Shown here: one piece after another, positions 21,699-33,650 of the stretch
Numbering within the stretch: position 1 is the first letter of the stretch
Layout of the letters: every line of letters begins with the position of its first letter
NCBI GenBank assembly: GCA_025526935.1
Contig: JAHLKD010000095.1
Coordinates: 150,038-214,037, forward strand
Length of the DNA: 64,000 bases
Source: Cladochytrium replicatum
Taxonomy: Eukaryota > Chytridiomycota > Chytridiomycetes > Cladochytriales > Cladochytriaceae
Direction: 5' to 3'
Translations under genes and position numbers: made by a program
The notes under the pieces: generated by a model
What the model was told of the DNA's origin: nothing
Databases searched by the model: none
What the model saw: the letters and a program-made list of their open reading frames with translations, nothing else

Positions 21699-24632
21699 TT
21701 ACCACTGATCACTCAGGATGTGTTTGCGAATCCTCTCAACAGGGCCTTCGACGTTCCTGGTCACTTCCAGAGCTTTAGCAACGTCCGTTTGCAGCTATTT
21801 GACGGTGTCGTTGCCGCTGATTTCCTCACGCACTATCCGACGCACAAGATCCTCCAAAGCGACCCAACGGTGGTTCCACCGCTCGCTCCACCCGACACTG
21901 ACTTAGGGTCGACGCGTTGCACCAGATCAACCTTTCTTGTATCGTGAGGGGAACGCCTAACCCTTTTCCTGAAGCTGCGCTGCGTCGGGATCGAACTCTG
22001 ACTCAGGCTCAAAGTCCTTCCTCTGCAAGGTACTCGGCGGAAGCTTCAGGAGGGTTAGTTGGCAAACATGGGCTCGAGTAAGTTGCGCGAGAGGCGTTTG
22101 ATCAGCTTCTCGTACTTTGTCGTTGACTCGACAACTTTGTCGGATTCGGCGTTCCCCGCCGCGTCACCGTGCGGAGCGATGGGGAAGAACGCGACGGTCG
22201 AGGTTGTTGGGGAACTGACCACGAGCTTGAAGGCGTAGACTTTGCGGGCTGGAACGTCAAGCAAGTACTATATCTCGAAGGTGAATCCCAAGTACTCGTA
22301 GTCCGTTGAAGTTTAATGCTTGATGCAGTTGGCGTTGAGCCATCTTTGTCCTTCTCGATACCGGACCTCCGACAGCTGCTCCGCACGAAGGACCGCACCG
22401 CGGAGAATCTCGGTGGGGATGTAAACTCTGTCCGTCCCAAAATCCACTGAATAGAGGTAATTGTACCGGAGTTCTTGGACGCTGAGATTTGCCCGTTTCC
22501 AGAGATTGGTGTCATCGCAGGTAATGTACAGTAAGTCGCTGCCGCGCGTTGTGTCGTCAAAGCGTTGCCACTTGTACGATGAGGTTCCTGTCCAGATGTA
22601 CTCTATCAAGATACCGCATTTGTCGCAGTTGTGATCCTCTAATTCAAAGTCAACATGGATGGGGAATAGGAAAGTCATCCAAGTTGCGTAGGAGTCACGG
22701 TTTCAGGACCTCTGGGGCAGTATTCCACAACACACTTAACGGCGAGAGTTGTGGAGCTGAATGGATCCACTTGGAACGGAAACAAACTACGCCCGTCGTC
22801 GCGTGTGGTGGTACGATCAGCGAGAGTCCATTCCGCACCATTTCCGTCGTTGGACGCCAGAATGTCATCGGTGGTGACCGAAAGCTTATAGAATGATTCA
22901 CCACCGATGATTCCAATACCCTGTCCGAGACATTGGCGATCTCCAATTCCGCCTCGAAGATATCCGACTGTGTATCGGCATGCACCTGGTCGGTCTTTTT
23001 CAATTTAACTCTGCGCTTTGAGGATGCCCAAGCCTTCGTTGGTTGCTCTCCAAACGATGCCCTGCTCAGCTCCTCGATCGAGATGACGGAAGCAGTCTTC
23101 TTGGGGCCATCGGAAAATGCTCGTGCAGTTGCTGGACTACCACAGGTTCGGGTAGTCCATCCAATCTGCAATCAACCAAAAGACTGTCACCGTAGTCTCT
23201 GAAAGTAGGTTTTAGCGGTACCTCGACTCCCATCACGAATGGATCTTTATCATCATCGTTAATCCATTTGGCTCATGCTGACAATCCTTCGCCGTTTGAA
23301 TCTTTGAAGAAATCTGCCGAGGACTTGAGCGACTCGATGTCCGAGAAGGAGAACACGAGTTTACGATCCTTGGCATGTCCAAAGATATAAATCTTTCCAG
23401 CCTCTGTTGGGTCCGTGTTTGGTACAATCCCAACTTCCACGTACGATGCCTTCTCTTTCCAGATATAGCGTCGTTCGCTGACACGTACATAACCGTCTGC
23501 AAGTAAAGCGGTCAAACTCGAGCTCCCAAAGCCCGTCCCTTTGACACACGTTACTCCCTCGTAACTTGTGAACCCAAGCCTGCCTTCCGGAGTGTAGGTA
23601 GTCGGTATGCTGCGCGTTTCTGCGAACCCCGCGCTGGTAACCCTCCCCGGGCTGGTCGCAGCACGGGAAATTTGCGCCAGCATGTCTGTAACTTGGATAC
23701 TTGTCAGTTCAAGATTTCATAAAAGGAGTTATACCAAAGATCTTGCTTACTTCCACTTCATGTGAAACTTGCAAGATCCTTGGCCATTCTCGGATTGCTT
23801 AAAGTCTGTCCCGCACTGAACTCAGTACAAAACGGGCTCGGGTCCGAGAACAGCTTGGTCATGCCACATGGGACGATAGTTGAGCCAAACGTCCTTCGAA
23901 AACCTTCAAACCACAATGAACATAAGAACAATTTTCGCATGTTTTGCTTTACCACATACTTTTCAACAATGGAATTAAGTTTCTCTGAGAGATCTGTAGG
24001 ATTAACAATAGAACTTACAGCCTAAATAGCTGGGAGACTGTCTCTCGGACCGTTCGCTTCTCTCCTCAGAGGAGGTATGGAGTGAGCAAGGACGTGTTGA
24101 ACGCACTGAAGTTTTTGTATCTACCGTCGGCGGAGACGCTTCCTAGAAGCAGCGGAATGAAATCGATCTTTCCCTCGTTGAAATTGGTCGAGGGCGAGCT
24201 CCTATTCAATCAAAACGTTGTCCGAGCCACCTTCTTCAATGTTGCGCATGGTGGCCAAGTTTGGTTCAGAGATGATGGGGAGGAAAAGACAGGAGCCCCT
24301 CAGTGCTGAGAGACTGGATCATGTAGTCCTCACCCTTCCATTGATGTCAGCTCCATTGTGTAGACTGTCCCCAATTGTAGTTTCTGCCTACCTGGCGAAG
24401 GTTTTGCCTGGTCCAGAAAGCAGTTCAGAGGGACATCTTTGTCCTCGCCTTTGATGCGACGGAGCTGAAGCTTGTCAACAATGCGCTCTGCAAAACTCCC
24501 TGATACACAAACATTTCAGAATTGCCAAAAAACCTGAATAGTGAAGTTGAAAAACGACTCACCATCAGTGCGCACACGATAGGACACAAAGATGTGGTAC
24601 GACTTCTGTTCTTCAGAGGACAGCGCGAGCAT
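21699..24632 (-). pseudogene. TIR-domain gene, frameshifted and stop-containing
   Basis: Starts at ATG 24632 with MLALSSEEQKSYHIFVSYRV, a TIR beta-A strand. An intron follows, then SFAERIVDKLQL and LNCFLDQAKPSPG, then (out of frame) GEDYMIQ, ALRGSCLFLPIISEPNLATM, and DNVLIE followed by a TAG where Tyr is expected, then ELALDQFQRG. One base is lost before IDFIPLLLGSVSADGRY. These are TIR strand and loop motifs in order. Downstream pieces include TVRETVSQLFRL, a KDVWLNYRPMWHDQAVLG block ended by TGA, a Cys/His segment (CGTDFKQSENGQGSCKFH), and long coding-like blocks of unknown type (for example KIYIFGHAKDRKLVFSF and LEDHNCDKCGILIEYIWTG). Further frameshifts and a TAG near 22270 interrupt it. 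The final helix ends HILSDQW at 21701-21699. It was once a TIR protein of roughly 800-900 residues; now it is a pseudogene unless the assembly has many errors. Confidence 0.75.
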
Positions 24633-24876
24633 TGTGGATGTTGCTTGTGGTTGTAATCAAGAGACACTTGTATGCGTATGTCCACAGTGCAGCCATATTA
24701 CATCATTAGAAATAACGTTGGGGCAGAGTGCCATGACCCAAAAAAGAGAGGTGGACTTGTGCTTCCAACCACCAGAATGCTACAACCAACCAAGTTCATA
24801 TTTTCTTAAAAAATAAGCTCCTCAGTACCGCCACTTCAGGGCAACGACCGACAAAACCGACGATCAGCCGATCGCA

Positions 24877-27800
24877 ATGGCGGACACGCTAAAGATCACA
24901 AAGGTATGACAAGATTTAAATGTAGAATACGACCCAGAGGGGTGCATTCGGAATCTGGAAGTTAATCTCTTGGTGCATTCGATCCAGGTGAACTATGTTC
25001 GTCTCGAAAAAGGACGTTCTCCGCCTCAAACAGGCACACTCCACCTGTTGGCACATCACTTGCTGTTCATTCCCGCAGATTCTGACCAGGAAATATGGGT
25101 ACGATGGCTCGATGGTGAGGATTGTGTCGTTTGTTGACAAAACACAAAAAATGGTTTGCAGTTCAGCTATTCCACAATCCACACAATAGACCGCAAGGTT
25201 GCAACAGCACAAGGATACCCTATCTACATGTACACGCGCAGCTTCTTGGCCGTGAAGGTTTTCATTCCGGGGGAACAGGATGCATCGGACGTGTTCTCGA
25301 GTTTGGAAAGGCTCATGAATATCAGTGCGAACCAGAAGAGTGATGCCAGTTCTGCGAATAATTCTTTTTCTTACAGCGTCTATTGATCAGCTTTACGCCT
25401 GTCACTACAAACCACCAACTCCGTTCACATCCAACGACCATTACTCGCTCTATGATCCCAATGAAGAATTCCGAAGGCTTGGTGTTGGTACAAAGACTGA
25501 TGCGTGGAGATTCACAAAGATCAATAGTGGCTATGAGGTGTGTCCCAAGACACGTAACTATATTTTGTTTAACGGACGTTTATGTCAGTTCTCGTCGACG
25601 TACCCGCAAGTTTTGGTTGTTCCTTCACGGATAAGTGACAACGTGCTGAAATACGTTGCAAAGTTTCGGAGCAAGGGCAGGATACCCGTGTTGAGTTATT
25701 TGCATGGCAAAAACATGGTTAGAAGTACCTTCTTGTGCGATCGATGTGTATTTATCTGATAGTTGTAGGTCTCTATAACGAGATCGAGTCAGCCCATGGT
25801 TGGGCTGAAGAACTCACGCTCGATTCAGGACGAAAAGCTGATCGAGGCGATTTTCGAATCGGCAGAGGCCTTTGTAAAGCCAGCCACTCAGCAGAATATG
25901 ATCATCGATGCACGACCAACTGCGAACGCGATGGCGCAAATGGCCATGGGTGCAGGAGTAGAAAGCTCCGATCATTATGGTGACTGCAAAATTGTGTTTG
26001 GGGGAATCGAGAATATCCACGTAGTCCGTGACAGCATGAGCCGCCTCGTTGATGGTACGTTTTCTAACTTTGCGCTATGCATTAAATTGCTAATTAACCA
26101 ATTGAATGTCAGCTATAGTGTCTGCAGACAACAAGCTAGTATCTCGGAAGGAGCTCGACCGATCAGGGTGGCTGAAGCATGTCAAAACATTGGTTGACTC
26201 GACGTACCTGATTGTCAAGAGTGTTGACCTAATGAACAACCATGTGCTCGTACATTGCAGGTACGGTGAAAGAGATATCGATCTCCAGTGTGTGTCGTAT
26301 TACTATTAACCGCGCTTAACTCAGTGATGGTTGGGATCGAACCGCTCAGCTTTGCTCTTTGGCTGCCATGTGTCTGGACCCATTCTACCGCACAATTAGG
26401 GGCTTTGAGATTCTTGTTGAGAAGGAATGGGTCTCGTTTGGACACAAATTTTGTGATCGTTGTGGACACCTTTCTCGCGATCGTCGCTACGCAGACTCGG
26501 GAGCATCGGGGAAATCACACGAACTACATAATTCATCTTCATCCACCTCAATGAGACATCAATTACAGGCGGCCTCCAAATCCGTATCAAAGTCTTTTAC
26601 ATCGGCTGCGAAGAGTCTCCTTGCAACTAACGCTCCAACCAACACAGTCCAAAGCGCTTCAGTTGGAAGTGCTGATTACTTCTCCTCTTCGTCATCATAC
26701 TCCTCCGAGCGAAACCCTGCCGGAAGTGGATTGCAATACACGCCTTTCAGCTCATCCACTGGACTAGCTTCGTCTGAAACATCCACCACAAACAACCTTG
26801 CACCAAAAGAAGTTTCCCCAGTTTTCACACAATTCCTCGACTGCGTTTATCAACTCTGGGTGCAGTTCCCAACCCACTTTGAGTTTTCTGAACGCTTTCT
26901 GATCCAGCTCAACCATCACCTGTACTCGTGCCAGTTTGGAAACTTCTTGTTCAACTGCGAGCGTGAGCGACGCAACTTTGTGCTCAAGAAGAACGTAGCG
27001 GCGGAGGAGGAACATGTTCATGCCCACGGTCGGCCAGCTGGGGTTATTAAAGTGCCAATGGAGGAGTGCACGTACTCTATTTGGGACTGGTTCAACTCGA
27101 GCAGGGAGGAATTTTTGAACCCGTTGTATCAGAGCCCTGAAGAGCGGGAAGCGCAGGCGGGGAATGTGGTGGTTGGATCTGGAGGAGGGAGCGTGAGGTA
27201 CGACGGCACGCCGGGGTCGGTGAGCGCGGACCAGCGGATCATGTTCCCCGACTCGTCGAACTTGCGATATTGGGCAGGGTTGTTTATGCGTGGCGATGAC
27301 GAGTTGAACTCGCTCGAGCCGCTTGTTACCGGTGGCGCTCAGCCGCAACCGTCGGAGACATCGTCGTCGGCGGGAGCTGCGGTGGGTGCTGGAAGCCCAC
27401 AGATTCCGATGAGCGGAGGGTTTGAAGATCAGCCGCTGAGCGCGGTGAGTTCGGGACGCACGACGCTTCCGCGGAAAACGTCGAGTAGCTCTCTTGGAAC
27501 GAATGGGTCGACTCCGAGTGCGGACACGATGCAGCAGCAGCATCATAGGACGCGCACGACGTCAAACAACACGACGTACTCGACTTTGGAGGGCCCGACT
27601 GGTGTGGATGGAGCTGCTGTGGTGACGAACCTGAAGCGCGGGTTCCTGGACGGGATCAATTCGATCTCGGCTTGGGGAAGCGCGGCGTGGAATGGTGTGG
27701 GAGGAAACGGAGGGGATGAAGGGTGCTTGAAGAAGACAGAGGAGCTTAAGGGGATTAATTGGACGCGGAAAGCTGACGATGATGGAGGAGGATGGAGGAG

Positions 27801-28278
27801 CGGAGAGGAGGAGAGGAGAGGGTCGCATTTGCGAGGTGGGCAAGGACCGACGTGGGGTGGACAGGGTGACTCAGAGATGGGAAGTCGGTGGGGTAGTGGT
27901 CTTGCGGATAACGGCAGTCACGGTATAGAGGCGCAGGTTGAAGAAGCGTTCAATGAACAGTTATTGGTTCCTGTGAATGCTGCTGTTGCGAGTGCAACGA
28001 TGGAGGTGGCCATGGAGGCTCTGGACTTGGACACGGATGGTGCTCCAAAGCGACGATCGAGATTGAGTCGTGAGACAGATGCTGTGGCTGCGGTTGGCAC
28101 ACAAGAAACTCCCACCGGAGTGGGGGAGAAACCCATCGATCCACTCGGCGTTGGAGATGTCGCACATCACCAAACACCGCCATCCCCATATGGGAAACGA
28201 CAAGCCGCACAGAAAAGGGAACCAATCCCACCTGCTGCAGCGTCGCCGTTGCCGCACCCGTTGTGGGAGCCAGAATGA
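24877..28278 (+). CDS. Myotubularin-family phosphoinositide 3-phosphatase
   Basis: Removes the 3-phosphate of PI3P/PI(3,5)P2 on endosomal membranes (yeast relative Ymr1). Starts at ATG 24877 (MADTLKITK). Short exons give PH-GRAM-like sequence, then the family signatures QVLVVPSRISDNVLKYVAKF, GRIPVLSYLH and RSSQPMVGLKNSRS-type blocks. The catalytic P-loop is HCSDGWDRTAQ, split by a 64-bp intron (26261-26324): HC plus AG of Ser before it, T-GATGGTTGGGATCGA after it. All Cys-X5-Arg residues are present, so it should be active. GFEILVEKEWVSFGHKFCDRC follows, as in the family. The last large exon (from about 26325) ends in ~450 residues of low-complexity Ser/Gly-rich tail. Internal exon borders upstream of 26261 are approximate. 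Confidence 0.92.
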
Positions 28279-31059
28279 AATGTGAGGTGTTGGGGAAGTG
28301 TAATGCAGAATACGACCCAATAAATGCTTGAAATAAAATGAGGTCTTCGCAATGCTACGCCAATGTCATTGTGCAGTGGTGGGGCTTGGCACCTCTCGCC
28401 GATCCCGGCATCGCAAACCGAACCCGCGGAACGGCCTGGCACAGAACCGAAAGCAACAGATCCTTGCCATGAATGGGTCTCGCCGCATTACCACTTGTTC
28501 TCATACTTTTCAGCAATAGAAGCCAGCATGCTCGCACTGAGACCAATTTCTGGAACCGGCGCACAGAACTTCCCCAGTTAGTAAGAATGGATGGACCGCA
28601 ACTTTCCCCTGCTTCACTCTTACTCTCGAGCTCCAACTGAAGCGCGACTGCCCCATCTCAGACCGGTGCAATCCTCCCCGAGAACCTTCGCTCGACGATA
28701 GGTGTGATTGATAGTCAGGCAGCACATAATTGCGTACCCATTCTTATGATGCTCTCTGCGTTCTTCCAATTGAATCCCTTACCCTCGAGATACTACTGTG
28801 AATTCACGCTAACGGCTCAAGAAGCAAACCATCGAGGGAGCCAGGCGCTTTTGGTGTGCGAAGAAACCTTCAACTGTCACATCCCCGCACCAGCACAAAC
28901 ACTCTGCTTTCACACCGCCAGCACCCCACGTAAAGAAAAATCGTTGCGCGGAAGCTTCTCGTCATAGAACAGCAACGTAAGCCGGAGGAGAGCATCTTCA
29001 AGATGGCGGAGTGGGTCGGATTGGGCAGAGACTGATCTGCCACCGTGCTGAATCTTCGCCGTGACCGCAGCGCGTTTCGCCTATGAATTGGGAAGGGACA
29101 TCCACCGACAGAGGCTAGAGATCGCCGGTGTCCTGCTATCCGTCACAACTCAATCTCTCGCAAAAAATCCTTCCTACTCGTCAACTTCACTTGATAGACT
29201 CGCTGCTGGGCTGGAATTCTTCATGTGTTTGGACAGCGACTTCACGTCACTCGGCCACAACAACATCTACTTACTGCCAAGGGGAATGAGCATTGAGTTC
29301 GAAAACTATACATGCTATGCACCTTTGAGAACGACCTTGTCTTCCGACGATGGCCGGGGGAAGCCTCTCTTGAAAAGGTTGGGGTTCTAGTGACCTGTTA
29401 CAATGGACTGCCAAGACGTCAGATAACAACAAAGGCTCGACTTTGACGCTGACGTGACATTTACGGAATGAACGATAGATCAAATATGCCTATCCGCGGG
29501 TTCCAGGGCGGCAACTTGACTAGCACGTTGGCTGGAGGCGGACGGATGAGCTCAGGACTCGAAAGGTCATGGGGACACGAAGTGCTGTTACGGACAGCAC
29601 ACCAACAAATGTGTTGCCGAAAGCTGTGGGAGCCTCTCTCGAGCAGCACTCACGAGAACAATAAGATGATTCCTGCTCTTATCTGCTTCGTGTTGGAATT
29701 CTGGAAAAATGCAACCATAAAGGAAAGAAATGAGGAACTGGAACAAGCATCGACCATTTGCTACAATCTGTTCTGGGGAGGTGAGTTCGGTTGAAAGCTG
29801 TTCGGGAATTTTGTTTTTTGAGAGTGCGATAGAAATCCATTGGATTCTAACAAACTAACAAACTGCACGATGACTGGTGGGTTCGCTACTTGAACACGCC
29901 AGGGTTATTGCATTCCGAACAGTGCTTCGGCTCTGACGCTGTCGTGGTGTGCGCCGCAAATAGAAAGAGATTTGTGGAAAGAGTTGCGAGAATGGGATTT
30001 CCTTTCTTTTGTTTAGAACTTAACTAATTTTTGATTTGTTTAGAATTTGGATAATTCTTGATTTGTATGTTAATCGCACGCTAAGAAAATAGAACACGTG
30101 ACCACAGATCTAACTACGCGTTGCAAATAGCAACAGATCATCCTAGACAGACCACTGAGTGACCTGAAGACGATTTCAGAAGCAGTATGTTGGTTCGCTT
30201 GCGCCCAGTGTTCGGACTTAGCCTTGCGGATTGCTGTAGAAGAAAGGACAGTTACTTGAAGGTTATTTTACTTTCAGGAGACAGATTGTAATGCGCCGCA
30301 AATGTAGCATAGAAAGAGATTTGTGGAAAGAGTTGGGAGAATGGGATTTCCTTTCTTTTGTTTAGAATTCAATTAATTTTTGATTTGTTTAGAATTTAAT
30401 TAATTTTTGATTTGTTCAGATTTATGTTAATATTCTTAGAAAATAGAACACGTGACCATAGATCTAAGAGCGTGTTGCAAATAGCATCAGATCATCGTAG
30501 ACAGACTACCGAGTGACCTGAAGACGATTTCAGAAGCAGTAGGTTGGTTCACTTGCTCCCAGTGTTCCGACTTAGCCTTGCGGATTGCTGTAGAGGCAAG
30601 GACAGTTACTTGAAGGTTATTTTACTTTCAGGAGACAGGTCGACAACACTCGAATCAATGCCACTCAATGCCATGTTTTAAAATTTTATAATCGATCGAC
30701 TTATCGCTATGGACGACTGTTCCAAATCCGGAAAGGGGTGTGCGGTACGGCAGTAATTAATGTCTCAGGATGTCTTTGATAGTAGAATGGGTGGTGAATA
30801 GGAGCTTTGAAGCTTGATATCGGTCATTGTGGAAATGCCCGGTGTAGATTGCTTGTATTAGCAAAAAAGCTGTGTGATTCTCCAAAAGCATGTCCAGAAT
30901 GGAAACCACCAACTTGCAGTCAAGCGCACATAATGAGCTAAATTTCAACCAATTTTCATTGTATTAGTCCCCTGTTTCTAATGACTACCACTATAGTTCT
31001 CGACTCAGTATGAAAGCCTCCTTGCCCCATTATTCCTAGGGGCGGCGCCAAAAGCATCT
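28279..31059. other. 2.8-kb gene-poor stretch
   Basis: No gene is well supported. A 109-residue plus-strand frame (29061-29390), a 108-residue one (29468-29794) and a 63-residue minus frame (30757-30948) are open, but none shows a recognisable motif. A minus-strand fragment near 28900-29030 reads DPLRHLEDALLRLTLLFYDE and could be a gene relic. The stretch contains the 342-bp direct duplication described separately. Confidence 0.4.
29951..30638. repeat. Direct duplication, two copies of about 340 bp
   Basis: Copy 1 (29951-30284) and copy 2 (30293-30638) share nearly all of their length. Both begin GCGCCGCAAAT, contain TTGTGGAAAGAGTTG and GAACACGTGACCA, and end GGTTATTTTACTTTCAGGAG. They differ by scattered substitutions and small indels. 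The end segment recurs in reverse complement at 60388-60425. Confidence 0.85.
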
Positions 31060-31971
31060 ATGCACCAAAATTACAATGAAGTTGGCGGTCTTCCACTTCC
31101 CACTCCAACAGACCTCCCCACACCTCCCCAGATTCTCTCAGCTCCTGCTCTTCCGCCGGGGCAGATATTATCAAACTTTCTCGGAGTGTCGACTGGAAAT
31201 ATGCAAAGCGTCGATGGACTTGGAGAAGGAGAAAAGGGACAGCCAGCGATCAGCTTAGCAAATCATCAGCCTTCTGGGATTTCGCGACAGTCGTCTGTTC
31301 GGATCATTCCACTTGGGGTTGTTGCAAATATTTACAATGGCTCCAAAAACAAAGCATCAGCTCTGTATGGGGCGTCTTCGAGCGTTGAAGGTCATCCACA
31401 ATCACAGCCGGACGCCTTTCAAGCAACACAAGCGGCCACAATATTTCCTGCGCTCGTCAACTCCTCTGTTGCTCATACTGCCACATCATCGTCAGTATTA
31501 GAATCCCCCTCTTCTACTTCTCAACAAGCCGGAATTTCTGAAGTCAACTCCCATATGCCGCTCATGGAGCGGTCATCGACTCCACGGGGACGTTCTCGCG
31601 AAGCTCGGACAACAAGTTCCGTTGTTCATCGTAGTACTTCACGGAAAGCTGCTGAAACTGCCAAGTCCCAAAAAGACGCCATTTCCTCCGCTGTTTCCGA
31701 AGCATCGGCCATTGAGGACATGAGTGCATGGAAGGAACACATGCTCAGATGGGCTGCCAAGAGTCGAGTTTGTTTCGTTCCCGAATGTAACCACCCGCAC
31801 ACGAAAGGCTCGAACTTTAAAGGTGAACCAAATCGCGCTCTGTTCTTTCTGAATGAAATTCACCAACCTCTTTTGGTAGTCCACGTTATGCGTCATGTTG
31901 GTGCACGATTTAACCATGACTGGGCATCGTTTCGACGAGCCATCGAAGGTGGTGACCTCGAGTTCAAATAA
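31060..31971 (+). CDS. C2H2 zinc-finger protein with disordered Ser/Thr/Pro-rich N-terminus, 284 aa
   Basis: Read without splicing the frame is open, but removing a 57-bp GT-AG intron (31823-31879) keeps the frame and creates a textbook C2H2 finger: CFVPEC, twelve residues, then HVMRH, giving C-X4-C-X12-H-X3-H. That makes the spliced form (exons 31060-31822 and 31880-31971) much more likely. The N-terminal ~220 residues are low complexity, with a basic SSTPRGRSREARTTSSVVHR segment; an amphipathic stretch with WKEHMLRWAAKSR precedes the finger. The C-terminus is HDWASFRRAIEGGDLEFK. A single finger and basic region suggest nucleic-acid binding, but no target can be inferred. A decayed duplicate lies 1.3 kb downstream. 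Confidence 0.65.
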   Translation: MHQNYNEVGGLPLPTPTDLPTPPQILSAPALPPGQILSNFLGVSTGNMQSVDGLGEGEKGQPAISLANHQPSGISRQSSVRIIPLGVVANIYNGSKNKASALYGASSSVEGHPQSQPDAFQATQAATIFPALVNSSVAHTATSSSVLESPSSTSQQAGISEVNSHMPLMERSSTPRGRSREARTTSSVVHRSTSRKAAETAKSQKDAISSAVSEASAIEDMSAWKEHMLRWAAKSRVCFVPECNHPHTKGSNFKGEPNRALFFLNEIHQPLLVVHVMRHVGARFNHDWASFRRAIEGGDLEFK

Positions 31972-33279
31972 GAATTGTGAAAGATATACGGTTTTAAACT
32001 GCAGCTGTCATGTGCGAAATTCGAATGATGAGTCCATTTGCAAGCCTGTGCATTTGTCTCCGCTTGGTTTTTGGATGCCCTTCCTTCAGCACAGCTACAA
32101 ACTCCCTCCTTCCCACGAGACCGAGCATTTTTACTATGCAAGAAGTTAAGGTTGCTCCATGCCGATCCCCTCAGATCGATCCCTTCAGGTTTACCGCTTT
32201 CGCCTTTAATCCGATCGACCGATCTCCATGGAATGTCCGAGATCTAGTGACTTTCGGGTACTCCTTACCTCTACCGGCAAGTTGGAATGTGGGATTCCGA
32301 AACACCTTTGCTAAGCTAACTACATCGCCGATGGATCGGATATTCCTTGAGTTTAGTGAAAGACGGTACGAGACTCTCTTGTTCGGCCCGTTACGTCCAA
32401 TAGTCACAAACGTCTGGGCTCATGAACACTTCTCATCATCCCCGCTCATCAGGTGTCCGTTCCGGAGATTGCCGGTGAGGTATTCGATTAGTGATCGCGC
32501 ATTCGGCGCGCATTGCTTCTGATTCGCAAGACAAGGCCCTTTAGGTCGAAATACTACTGGAAAACGCTCTGGTTGGATATCTTGTGGCGTGTCTAGTTCG
32601 CTACTCTTCCCCTGGAATGGAAGTTGACGCGCTGTTCCACCCGACACAAGCACAACCTCTGCACAGGTACAAACGACGCCCACCCCCCTCCGAACCAACC
32701 TTCTGTCAAACGTGCACTCTTCACAAATGTGCCACAAATCTATACACACGTGACCACGTTCCTCTCGAGTGGAGACGCACCCGTTCATCTTCTCGAGACA
32801 CAACATCCGCCCTCCGTTTCAACAGCCAAATGACCATATCCACCTTGCCCTTACCGAATAGGACCCCGAACAGCGGGCCGGGAAACTCTCCGGCGATCCC
32901 GGCCACTACCCTGACCCACACCTTGAGCATCTTCACCAACCCTCTGTCCGTATCTTTCCGCCAGGGGTCGCCGCAAACATCATTTGGGGCGCAATCAACG
33001 GTTAAGCCAAAGGAGGATTGCTGGAACATCAGACGTAGCCGGTGTTGGAAAAAGGTTCACCTCAGTTAATACCAACCAGCGTCGTTAACCTCAGCGAGCT
33101 CTTCGAATCTCCCTCAAAATCCGCACGCCATCAGCCCAACATGCTTTCGAGCCCAGGCATCGTGGGACTTCCGGCTGTTGCATTTCAGACATCAAAGTTC
33201 TTCTCATTCGAGCACGGCAGCTTCTTCGCCTCCAGTCCCTCTCTCGCTAAGCTGTGATTCACAACAAGCAGTAGTTTCT
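31972..33279. other. Spacer between zinc-finger gene and its decayed copy
   Basis: Open frames of 170 aa (32010-32522,+), 161 aa (32584-33069,+) and 128 aa (32420-32806,-) overlap one another and carry no recognisable motif. I cannot support any as a gene. Parts may be the eroded N-terminal half of the duplicate at 33280. Confidence 0.35.
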
Positions 33280-33650
33280 CGCAGTCCGATCGTCCATCGA
33301 CTTCGCGCGGGCGAACTCGCGAAGCTCGCACGTCGACATCATCTATAGTGAGACGGAGCACTTGTGCGCGACAGAGACCGGTCCGGTGGAAGCTGCCGAT
33401 ATTCGGGGTATACCAACCTGGATAGAGGACACGCTCAGATCGGCAGCGAAGAACCGAATGTGGTTCATATATGAGTGCACAAACTTTAGAGTTCTGTCAG
33501 CTTTGGCACAGCACAAGCACTGTAGAGAATGTCATCTTACAAGCTTCTTCTATTCAGTTCATATAATGCGACAACGTGAGCGCACGATTCCACCAAGATT
33601 GGGGCAAATTTCGACAAACAATCAAGGGGGGTGAGCTGGAGTTTTGATGA
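33280..33650 (+). pseudogene. Decayed duplicate of the C2H2 zinc-finger gene
   Basis: Matches the 3' half of the gene at 31060 with frame breaks. SDRPSTSRGRTREARTSTSS corresponds to RSSTPRGRSREARTTSS; TLRSAAKNRMWFIYEC to MLRWAAKSRVCFVPEC; and SARFHQDWGKFRQTIKGGEL to GARFNHDWASFRRAIEGGDL. The first zinc Cys is Trp and the last zinc His is Gln (HIMRQ), so the finger could not bind zinc even if the frame were intact. Confidence 0.75.

Noticed and set aside
31060-31971. Intronless 303-aa reading of the zinc-finger gene
   Set aside because: Splicing the 57-bp GT-AG segment yields a perfect C2H2 pattern, which is unlikely by chance.
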